DNA of 64,000 nt. It comes from JAJVHZ01 sp041395385 (GTDB taxonomy: Bacteria; Pseudomonadota; Gammaproteobacteria; JAJPIJ01). The notes beneath the pieces were generated by a model, which saw nothing but the letters and a program-made list of their open reading frames with translations, ran no database searches and was not told the origin of the DNA. Of this stretch, positions 17,374-24,311 are shown one piece after another. Position numbers and translations under genes: made by a program. The stretch's first letter is position 1. Each line of letters begins with the position of its first letter. The DNA lies in contig JAWLAN010000006.1 of assembly GCA_041395385.1 (NCBI GenBank), forward strand, positions 463,187 to 527,186. The letters are read 5' to 3'.

Positions 17374-18102
17374 ATGGCCGACGACCAGAACCAGACCGAT
17401 GACCTCGACCTCAATACGCTGAACGACGAGGAGCTCGTCGAGCAGATGCACGATGACCTCTACAACGGTCTGAAGGAGGAGATCGAGGAGGGCACCCGCA
17501 TCCTGCTCGAGCGCGGCTGGGCCCCCGACAAGGTGCTGAACGTGGCGCTGGTGGAAGGCATGCGCATCGTCGGCATCGACTTCCGTGACGGCATCCTGTT
17601 CGTGCCGGAGGTGCTGCTGTCGGCCAACTCGATGAAGGGCGGCATGGAGATCCTGCGGCCTCTGCTCGCCGAGACCGGCGTGGAGCCGATCGGCAAGATG
17701 GTCATCGGTACGGTCAAGGGCGACATCCACGACATCGGCAAGAACCTGGTGTCGATGATGATGGAGGGCGCCGGCTTCGAGGTGATCGACATCGGCATCA
17801 ACAACCCGGTGGAGAGTTACCTCGCGGCGCTGGAGCAGCACAAGCCCGACATCCTCGGCATGTCCGCGCTGCTCACGACTACCATGCCCTACATGAAGGT
17901 GGTCATCGACGAGCTGAAGGCCAAGGGCCTGCGCGAGGACTACATCGTGCTGGTCGGCGGCGCGCCTCTGAACGAGCAGTTCGGCAAGGCGGTGGGCGCG
18001 GATGCCTATTGCCGCGATGCCGCCATCGCCGTGGAGACGGCCAAGGCGCTGCTGATGGCGCGCCGCGCGGCGCAGCGCCAGCCGCAGGCGATGGCGAACT
18101 GA
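17374..18102 (+). CDS. Corrinoid (B12-binding) methyl carrier protein
   Basis: This 242-residue cobalamin-binding protein is of the MtbC/MtgC/MttC type. The helical cap domain spans about residues 18-105, and the Rossmann B12 domain about 107-235. The cobalt-ligand motif DIHDIG is at 117-122 with H119 as the lower ligand. It would accept a methyl group from the MttB-family enzyme encoded at 24312 and hand it to the methyltransferase encoded at 20509. An acidic N-terminal tail of 20 residues precedes the cap. It is the first gene of an operon whose members overlap or nearly overlap through 21417. Confidence 0.93.
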   Translation: MADDQNQTDDLDLNTLNDEELVEQMHDDLYNGLKEEIEEGTRILLERGWAPDKVLNVALVEGMRIVGIDFRDGILFVPEVLLSANSMKGGMEILRPLLAETGVEPIGKMVIGTVKGDIHDIGKNLVSMMMEGAGFEVIDIGINNPVESYLAALEQHKPDILGMSALLTTTMPYMKVVIDELKAKGLREDYIVLVGGAPLNEQFGKAVGADAYCRDAAIAVETAKALLMARRAAQRQPQAMAN

Positions 18103-18104
18103 AC

Positions 18105-18746
18105 ATGACCGAAACGGCGCCCACGGTCCTCGTGCTCGCCTGCGGCGCGCTGGCACACGAGATCGTCGCCGTGCTGCGAGCCAGCGGCTGGAAGCACGTC
18201 GCCGTGCAATGCCTGCCGGCGGCGCTGCACAACACCCCGGCCGCGATCCCCGAGCGGGTGCGCGCCGCGCTCGCGGCCGTGCGCGGCCGGTACGAGCGCG
18301 TCTTCGTCGCCTACGCCGACTGCGGCACCGGCGGCGAGCTCGATCGCGTGCTGCGCGAGGAGGGCGTGGAGCGCATCCCTGGCGCGCACTGCTACGAGTT
18401 CTTCGCCGGCAGCCAGCTGTTCGCCGGACTGGCCGAGGAGGAGCCAGGCACGTTCTTCCTCACCGACTTCCTGGCGCGGCACTTCGATCGGCTGGTGATG
18501 GAGGGGCTGGGGCTCAATCGTCATCCCGAGCTGCTGCCGGTGTATTTCGGCAACTACCGCAGGCTGGTGTACCTCTCCCAATCGGACTCCGCCGAGCTGC
18601 TCGCGCGTGCCCAGGAGGCCGCAGCGCGCCTGAAACTCGAATTCGAGCATCGCCACGTCGGCCACGACAACCTGGCCGGCGTGCTCAACCACGGCATCAG
18701 GATGGTATCGAAAAATGGCAAAGCTGATCGTCGTCTCCTGGCGTGA
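18105..18746 (+). CDS. DUF1638 family protein
   Basis: This 213-residue protein matches the DUF1638 (PF07796) family by its VLACGALAHEIVAVLR start, VAYADCGTGGELDRVL centre and HCYEFFAGS segment. Conserved Cys and His residues (C13, C60-type and H/C in GAHCYEF) could bind a metal. The family has no established reaction but recurs with MttB/corrinoid gene sets. Here it starts 2 bp after the corrinoid protein gene and overlaps the next gene by 32 bp. A role in maturing or servicing the corrinoid methyl-transfer system is inferred from context only. Confidence 0.82.
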   Translation: MTETAPTVLVLACGALAHEIVAVLRASGWKHVAVQCLPAALHNTPAAIPERVRAALAAVRGRYERVFVAYADCGTGGELDRVLREEGVERIPGAHCYEFFAGSQLFAGLAEEEPGTFFLTDFLARHFDRLVMEGLGLNRHPELLPVYFGNYRRLVYLSQSDSAELLARAQEAAARLKLEFEHRHVGHDNLAGVLNHGIRMVSKNGKADRRLLA

Positions 18747-19035
18747 CATCCCGGCCCAGGTCATCGTCAAGCGCGGCCGCGAGGCGGCGAAGGTGGCATT
18801 GTCTCCGCGCTTCCAGGTCGCCATCGATCGCGCCGCCATGCGCGCCGGCAAGGGCAGCTCGGATGAGTACCTGGCCGACTGGAGGCGCAGCGCGCGCGAA
18901 TGCGGCGATGACATCGAGGCCGAGGCCGCCGGCGAGGCGGCGCGCCTGGAGGCCGCCTACACCGACGAGGATCTCGAGCGCCTGATCAAGAATCACGGTC
19001 TGGGCGAGACCGCCGTCGCGGCCAGCGTGCACTGA
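18715..19035 (+). CDS. Small 'virulence factor' family protein (PF13769-like)
   Basis: This 106-residue soluble protein begins MAKLIVVSWRDIPAQVIVK and contains FQVAIDRAAMRAG and an acidic, helical second half. It resembles the short proteins labelled 'virulence factor' (PF13769), a name with no biochemical basis. It overlaps DUF1638 by 32 bp and precedes the MTHFR-domain gene by 5 bp, so it is firmly within the one-carbon operon. Nothing in its sequence shows catalysis. It may be a small subunit or chaperone of the pathway. Confidence 0.75.
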   Translation: MAKLIVVSWRDIPAQVIVKRGREAAKVALSPRFQVAIDRAAMRAGKGSSDEYLADWRRSARECGDDIEAEAAGEAARLEAAYTDEDLERLIKNHGLGETAVAASVH

Positions 19036-19040
19036 TCGCC

Positions 19041-19499
19041 ATGTACGCTGCGCGCCTCTGGTCGGTCAGGCACTCCCGCGGGCTCGAGCTTTTCTACAAC
19101 GCCTTCGAGCGCATGCTGGTCCGGCTGTATCCGCTGTGGAGGCGGATCGGTTACGCGCGCCTGGAGCGGCCGGTCCGCGCCGTCGAGCGCTCCGTCAAGG
19201 GGCTGCTGTTCGATTGCCGCATGTGCGGGCAGTGCGTCCTCAGCGCCACCGGCATGTCCTGCCCGATGAACTGCCCCAAGCAGCTGCGCAACGGCCCCTG
19301 CGGCGGCGTGCGCAGCAACGGCAATTGCGAGGTGCACGCCGGCATGAAGTGCGTGTGGGTGCAGGCCTACGAGGGCGCGCGGCGGATGCGCGGCGGCTAC
19401 GAGAAGATCCGCATCGTGCAGATGCCGGTCGATCGCCGGCTGGAGGGCTCCTCCTCGTGGCTGCGCGTCGCGCGCGAGCAGGGTGAGAGGCGCGCATGA
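19041..19499 (+). CDS. Methylenetetrahydrofolate reductase C-terminal-domain (zinc/Fe-S) protein
   Basis: This 152-residue cysteine-rich protein corresponds to the stand-alone MTHFR C-terminal domain (PF12225). Cysteines are at 59, 62, 65, 74, 78, 87, 96 and 104, in the pattern CRMCGQC, a CPMNCPK stretch, then GPCGGV. They could hold Fe-S clusters or zinc. In acetogens and related organisms this polypeptide is the partner of MetF in a MetVF-type reductase. Here it overlaps the metF start by 4 bp, which supports a two-subunit complex. The electron donor cannot be read from the sequence. Confidence 0.85.
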   Translation: MYAARLWSVRHSRGLELFYNAFERMLVRLYPLWRRIGYARLERPVRAVERSVKGLLFDCRMCGQCVLSATGMSCPMNCPKQLRNGPCGGVRSNGNCEVHAGMKCVWVQAYEGARRMRGGYEKIRIVQMPVDRRLEGSSSWLRVAREQGERRA

Positions 19500-20512
19500 T
19501 CTTCGACGACGAACCGGTACCGGGTTATCCGCTGCCGATCCTCCCCGGCCACACCTCGCCCGGACGCTTCGAGCGCGTGCTGCGGGCCGGCGCCTTCGCG
19601 GTGACCACCGAGCTGGCGCCGCCGGATTCCGCCGATCCGGAGGAGGTGTTCCGGCGCGCACGCATCTTCGACGGCTACGTCGACGCCATCAACGCCACCG
19701 ACGGCAGCGGCGCGAACTGCCACATGTCCAGTGTGGCGGTGTGCGCGCTGCTCACGCGCATCGGCTACGCGCCGGTGATGCAGATCTCCTGCCGCGACAA
19801 GAACCGCATCGCCATCCAGGGCGATATCCTCGGCGCCGCCGCGATGGGCGTGTGCAACATGCTCTGTCTGACCGGCGACGACGTCGGCGCCGGCGATCAC
19901 CCGCAGGCCAAGCCCGTATTCGATCTGGACAGCATGTCGCTGCTTTCGATGGCGCGCATGATGCGCGACGAGCACCACTTCCAGAGCGGGCGGAAGCTCA
20001 CGCACGCGCCGCGCGTGTTCCTCGGCGCCGCCGAGAATCCGTTCGCACCGCCGCACGACTGGCGCGCCGACCGCCTCGCGAAGAAGGTCGCCGCCGGCGC
20101 GCAGTTCATCCAGACGCAGTGGTGCTACGACGTGCCGATGCTGCGCAACTTCCTGCGCGCGGTCGAGGACCTGGGGCTGCTGGAGCAGGTCTTCATCCTG
20201 GTCGGCGTCGGCCCGCTCGCCTCGGCCAAGAGCGCGGAGTGGATCCGCAAGCACGTTCCCGGCGTGCACATCCCGGACGCCGTCGTCGAGCGGCTGGCCG
20301 GCGCGCAGGACCAGCGCGAGGAGGGCAAGCGCATCTGCATCGACATCATCCAGGAGGTGCGCGAGCTCAAGGGCGTGGCCGGCGTGCACGTCATGGCCTA
20401 CCGCCAGGAGGAGGCGGTGGCCGAGATCATCGACAAGTCACGGGTCTTAAGCGATCGCATCCCGTGGCATCCCGAACGCGATCAATCACTGAAAGAGAGA
20501 CAGGCATCATGA
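19496..20512 (+). CDS. metF: Methylenetetrahydrofolate reductase MetF-like
   Basis: This 338-residue TIM-barrel flavoprotein of the MetF family interconverts methylene- and methyl-tetrahydrofolate. It has the early FAVTTELAPPDSADPEEV segment with the family's catalytic glutamate, MQISCRDKNRIAIQGDILGA, and GAQFIQTQWCYD. It is longer than the roughly 296-residue E. coli enzyme. In this operon the reaction would probably run in the oxidative direction, feeding methyl groups taken from betaine into the H4folate pool. It overlaps both neighbours (ATGA with the next gene). Confidence 0.9.
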   Translation: MIFDDEPVPGYPLPILPGHTSPGRFERVLRAGAFAVTTELAPPDSADPEEVFRRARIFDGYVDAINATDGSGANCHMSSVAVCALLTRIGYAPVMQISCRDKNRIAIQGDILGAAAMGVCNMLCLTGDDVGAGDHPQAKPVFDLDSMSLLSMARMMRDEHHFQSGRKLTHAPRVFLGAAENPFAPPHDWRADRLAKKVAAGAQFIQTQWCYDVPMLRNFLRAVEDLGLLEQVFILVGVGPLASAKSAEWIRKHVPGVHIPDAVVERLAGAQDQREEGKRICIDIIQEVRELKGVAGVHVMAYRQEEAVAEIIDKSRVLSDRIPWHPERDQSLKERQAS

Positions 20513-21417
20513 CCGACACCGTCATCAGTTCCGCCACCAGGGAGGTGGTCATCGGCTTCGACCGGCCGTTCGTCATCATCGGCGAGCGCATCAACCCGAC
20601 CGGCCGCAAGATCCTCGCCGAGGAGATGGCGGCCGGCAATTTCTCGCGCGTGGAGGCCGACGCGATCGCGCAGGTCGAGGCCGGGGCGCACATGCTGGAC
20701 GTCAACGCCGGCATTCCGCTGGCCGACGAGCCGGCGATCCTCGCCAAGACCGTGCAGCTGGTGCAGTCGATCACCGATCTGCCGCTGTCGATCGACTCCT
20801 CGATCGTCGCGGCGCTGGAGGCGGGCCTGAGCGTGTACAAGGGCAAGGCGCTGGTGAACTCCGTGACCGGCGAGGAGGATCGGCTGGAATCGGTGCTGCC
20901 GCTGGTGAAGAAGTACGGCGCCGCCGTGGTCGCCATCTCCAACGACGAGACCGGCATCTCCCAGGACCCGAACTTGCGCTTCGAGGTGGCGAAGAAGATC
21001 GTGCACCGCGCGCTCGATCACGGCATCCCGGCGAGCGACGTGGTCGTCGATCCGCTGGTGATGCCGATCGGGGCCATCAACCAGGCAGGCGTGCAGGTGA
21101 TGGCGCTGGTGCACCGGCTGAAGACGGAGCTGAAGGTGAACACCACCTGCGGCGCCTCGAACGTGAGCTTCGGCCTGCCCGAGCGCAACGGCATCAACGC
21201 CGCCTTCCTCACCATGGCGATCGGCGCCGGCCTGACCTCGGCCATCACCAACCCCTGCCACGAAGAGGTCATGAGGGCGGTGATGGGGGCGGACGTGATG
21301 ATGGGCCACGACCCGGACTGCGCGCGCTGGATCCGCCGCTTCCGCCAGGCCCCGGCCGCGGGCGCCGAGGGCGAGGCCGCGCGTGGCCGCCGCGAGAGCC
21401 GCCGCCGCCGCGGCTAG
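20509..21417 (+). CDS. Methyltetrahydrofolate:corrinoid methyltransferase (MeTr/MtgA-like)
   Basis: This 302-residue pterin-binding-fold enzyme would transfer the methyl group between the corrinoid protein and tetrahydrofolate. Visible signatures are GERINPTGRK, MLDVNAGIP, LPLSIDSS and NTTCGASNVSFGLPERN, the last typical of MeTr/MtgA proteins. It overlaps metF by 4 bp. An unusual arginine-rich C-terminal tail (EGEAARGRRESRRRRG) is closely echoed at the end of the re-activator encoded at 22191. The operon is interrupted after this gene by 773 bp of palindromic repeats. Confidence 0.9.
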   Translation: MTDTVISSATREVVIGFDRPFVIIGERINPTGRKILAEEMAAGNFSRVEADAIAQVEAGAHMLDVNAGIPLADEPAILAKTVQLVQSITDLPLSIDSSIVAALEAGLSVYKGKALVNSVTGEEDRLESVLPLVKKYGAAVVAISNDETGISQDPNLRFEVAKKIVHRALDHGIPASDVVVDPLVMPIGAINQAGVQVMALVHRLKTELKVNTTCGASNVSFGLPERNGINAAFLTMAIGAGLTSAITNPCHEEVMRAVMGADVMMGHDPDCARWIRRFRQAPAAGAEGEAARGRRESRRRRG

Positions 21418-21480
21418 CTGGGGCGATCGCACATCGCCGCCGTACCATGCAGTTGGCGAGAGAGATCTCCGAACCTTGAG

Positions 21481-21588
21481 GGCGGCTGGCGGTGCGTGCG
21501 GGCGGGACCGTCTGCCGCAGGGATGCGGCAGTCGAGCGTACAGGGATGTATTCACCGCGTGTCCCGCCCGCACGCACCGCCAGCCGCC
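21481..21588. repeat. Palindromic repeat unit, inverted copy
   Basis: Perfect 28-bp inverted arms occupy 21481-21508 and 21561-21588. The inside (about 21509-21537) holds the word GTCTGCCGCAGG and its flank in the opposite orientation to the three tandem units that follow at 21640-22147. Transcribed RNA would form a very stable stem. Confidence 0.85.
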
Positions 21589-21639
21589 GTGCACGATCAG
21601 TGCCGGCGTGAGTTTGAAGGCTGATGCGAGTTGCAGTTC

Positions 21640-22147
21640 GAGGTCGGGTATGCGCGGGTCGGCGACACGCCGTGAACATGTCCATGTGGGCTCGACTGCC
21701 GCGTCCCTGCGGCAGACGGTCGCCCACCGCGCATACCCAACCTCTTGTCCGTGCACATCGCCAGCCGCCGCGCACCGTTCGTTACCAGCGTTGGTTTCGC
21801 GAGGATTGGGATTGAGCGGCGAGGTCAGAGTGGTAGAGCGAGGCCGGGTATGCGCGGGTCGGCGACACGCCGTGAACACGTCCGTGTGGGCGCGACTGCC
21901 GCGTCCCTGCGGCAGACGGTCGCCCACCCGCGCCCACCCGACCTCTTGTCCGTGCACATCGCCAGCCGCCGCGCACCGTTCGTTACCAGCGTTGGTTTCG
22001 CGAGGATTTGGGATTGAGCGGCGAGGTCAGAGTCGTAGAGCGAGGCCGGGTGTGCGCGGGTCGGCGACACGCCGTGAACACGTCCGTGTGGGCTCGACTG
22101 CCGCGTCCATGCGGCAGACGGTCGCCCACCCGCGCCCACCCGACCTC
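21640..22147. repeat. Three tandem ~105-bp palindromic units with ~95-bp spacers
   Basis: Units at 21640-21744, 21840-21945 and 22042-22147 share the core GACACGCCGTGAACA, CGACTGCCGCGTCC and TGCGGCAGACGGTCGCCCAC. Each has complementary outer arms (GAGGTCGGGTATGCGCGGG type). The two spacers (21745-21839 and 21946-22041) are themselves nearly identical, giving a period of about 200 bp. The array spans most of the gap between the methyltransferase and re-activator genes. No credible ORF is present. It looks like a REP-type family that expanded locally. A stable non-coding RNA is possible. Confidence 0.85.
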
Positions 22148-22190
22148 ACGTCGGTGCGCGCTGAACGCCAATTGAGTCGGAGATATCGAC

Positions 22191-24206
22191 ATGGCCAATG
22201 ATGCATTGATCGTCTTCACGCCCTCCGGCCGGCGCGGCCGCTTCCCGATCGGCACGCCGGTGCTGCAGGCGGCGCGCTCGCTGGGCGTGGACATCGACTC
22301 GGTCTGCGGCGGCCGCGGCCTGTGCGGCCGCTGCCAGGTGCAGCTGAGCGAGGGCGAGTTCGCCAAGCACGGGGTGACCTCGCGCGCCGCGCACCTGAGC
22401 GAGTTCTGCGAGACCGAGGAGCGCTACGCGCAGAAGCGCGGTCTGGCCGCCGGGCGGCGGCTGAGCTGCTCGACGAGGCTGCTCGGCGACGTCGTCATCG
22501 ACGTGCCGGCCGAGAGCCAGGTGCACCGCCAGGTGGTGCGCAAGGCCGCCGAGGCGCACGACATCGCGATCAATCCCACCGTGAAGCTGCACTACGTGGA
22601 GGTGCAGCCGCCCGACATGCACGACCCGTCCGGGGACCTGCGGCGGCTGGAGGCGGCGCTCGAGTTCGAGTGGCGGCTCGGCAACCTCGCCTGCGACGTG
22701 CGCGTGCTGCAGCACCTGCAGCAGGCGCTGCGCAAGAGCGAGTGGAAGGTCACCGTCGCGGTGCACGAGGGCAACAAGATCATCGCCGTGTGGCCAGGTT
22801 TCAAGGAGCGCGCCTACGGCATGGCGGTGGACGTCGGCTCCACGACGATCGCCGCCCACCTCTGCGATCTCGCGAGCGGCGAGGTGGTCGCCTCCGCCGG
22901 CGTCATGAATCCGCAGATCCGCTTCGGCGAGGATCTCATGAGCCGCGTCTCCTACATCATGATGAACCCCGGCGGCGAGCGCGAGCTCATCGCCGCGGTG
23001 CGCAAGGCGCTGAACGCGCTCGCCGTGGACGTGGCGAAGCAGGCCGGCATCGAGGTCACCGACATCCTCGAGGCGACCTTCGTCGGCAACCCCGTCATGC
23101 ATCACCTGCTGCTCGGCATCAACCCGGTGGAGCTCGGCGGCGCGCCGTTCGCCCTGGCGAGCGACCAGGCGATCACGCTGTGGGCGACCGAGATCGAGCT
23201 GTGGATCCATCCCAACGCGCGCATTTACGTGCTGCCCTGCATCGCCGGCCACGTCGGTGCGGACACCGCCGGCGTCGTGCTCGCCGAGCGCCCGGATCTC
23301 GCCGAGGAGGCGACGCTATTGGTGGACGTCGGCACCAACGCCGAGATCGTGCTCGGCAACCGGCAGCGGCTGCTCGCCTGCTCCAGCCCCACCGGCCCGG
23401 CGTTCGAGGGCGCGCAGGTGAGCGGCGGCCAGCGCGCCGCGCCCGGCGCCATCGAGCGCGTGCGTATCGACCGGGAGACGCTGGAGCCGCGCTTCAAGGT
23501 CATCGGCTGCGATCTGTGGTCCGACGACCCGGACTTCGCCGCGAAGTCCGGATCGGTCGGCGTGACCGGGATCTGCGGCTCGGGCATCATCGAGGTCATC
23601 GCAGAGCTCTATCTCGCCGGCATCATCAACCAGGACGGCGTCATCGACGGGCGGCTGGCGGCCCGCAACCCTCGCATCCACGCCGACGGCCGCACCCACG
23701 CCTACACGCTGTACGAAGGCGAGGTGCAGATCCGCGTGACCCAGAACGACGTGCGCGCCATCCAGCTCGCCAAGGCTGCGCTGCTGGCCGGCATCCGACT
23801 GCTGATGGAGCACATGGGCGTGGACCGCGTCGATCGCATCCGCCTGGCCGGCGCCTTCGGCAGCCACATCGACGTGAAGTACGCGATGGTGCTGGGCATG
23901 ATCCCGGACTGCGATCTCGCGAAGGTCAGCTCGGCGGGCAACGCCGCCGGCACCGGGGCGCGGGTGGCGCTGCTCGATCACAGCGCGCGGGCCACCATCG
24001 AGGACATCGTGCGGCGCGTGGAGAAGATCGAGACTGCCATCGACCCGCGCTTCCAGCAGCACTTCGTCGAGGCCATGGCCATCCCGCACAAGACGGCCGT
24101 CTACCCCAACCTGCGGCGCGTGGTCGAGCTGCCCGAGCCGCGCGCCGCGGCGCAGCCGGAGGGCGAGACCGCGCGCGGCCGCCGCCCCCCGCGCCGCCGC
24201 GCCTGA
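22191..24206 (+). CDS. Reductive activator of corrinoid proteins (RACE/RamA-like, DUF4445)
   Basis: This 671-residue ATP-dependent re-activator rescues corrinoid proteins after accidental oxidation of Co(I). The N-terminal 2Fe-2S ferredoxin domain (about 1-100) shows CGGRGLCGRC and a later LSCSTRL cysteine. From about residue 205 an ASKHA-type ATPase follows, with YGMAVDVGSTTIAAHLCDL, VDVGTNAEIVLGN and GSGIIEVIAELY, and a C-terminal IRLAGAFGSHID. The presence of this factor implies a real corrinoid methyltransferase cycle. It lies beyond the palindromic array but on the same strand as the corrinoid operon. Its tail EGETARGRRPPRRRA resembles the tail of the methyltransferase encoded upstream. 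Confidence 0.92.
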   Translation: MANDALIVFTPSGRRGRFPIGTPVLQAARSLGVDIDSVCGGRGLCGRCQVQLSEGEFAKHGVTSRAAHLSEFCETEERYAQKRGLAAGRRLSCSTRLLGDVVIDVPAESQVHRQVVRKAAEAHDIAINPTVKLHYVEVQPPDMHDPSGDLRRLEAALEFEWRLGNLACDVRVLQHLQQALRKSEWKVTVAVHEGNKIIAVWPGFKERAYGMAVDVGSTTIAAHLCDLASGEVVASAGVMNPQIRFGEDLMSRVSYIMMNPGGERELIAAVRKALNALAVDVAKQAGIEVTDILEATFVGNPVMHHLLLGINPVELGGAPFALASDQAITLWATEIELWIHPNARIYVLPCIAGHVGADTAGVVLAERPDLAEEATLLVDVGTNAEIVLGNRQRLLACSSPTGPAFEGAQVSGGQRAAPGAIERVRIDRETLEPRFKVIGCDLWSDDPDFAAKSGSVGVTGICGSGIIEVIAELYLAGIINQDGVIDGRLAARNPRIHADGRTHAYTLYEGEVQIRVTQNDVRAIQLAKAALLAGIRLLMEHMGVDRVDRIRLAGAFGSHIDVKYAMVLGMIPDCDLAKVSSAGNAAGTGARVALLDHSARATIEDIVRRVEKIETAIDPRFQQHFVEAMAIPHKTAVYPNLRRVVELPEPRAAAQPEGETARGRRPPRRRA

Positions 24207-24229
24207 TTGCCTCCGCCCGCGACGCGGGC

Positions 24230-24257
24230 AAAAAAAAACCGCCGTCGAAACGGCGGT
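24230..24257 (-). terminator. Intrinsic terminator for the mttB transcript
   Basis: On the minus strand an 8-bp perfect stem (ACCGCCGT with ACGGCGGT, 4-nt loop) is followed by nine T residues. No T-run follows on the plus strand, so it serves the minus-strand mttB gene ending at 24312 rather than the plus-strand operon. Confidence 0.85.
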
Positions 24258-24311
24258 ACTCTTGGGGGAGGAACAACAGAACTTTCGAACCGGCGGCGGT
24301 GCCGCCGGCCG

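Noticed and set aside
21640..22147. CRISPR array
   Set aside because: Units are about 105 bp, internally palindromic, and the spacers are nearly identical to each other. No cas gene is near.
24238..24257. Terminator for the plus-strand re-activator gene
   Set aside because: The T-run is only on the minus strand. The plus-strand side is followed by ACTCTTGG.
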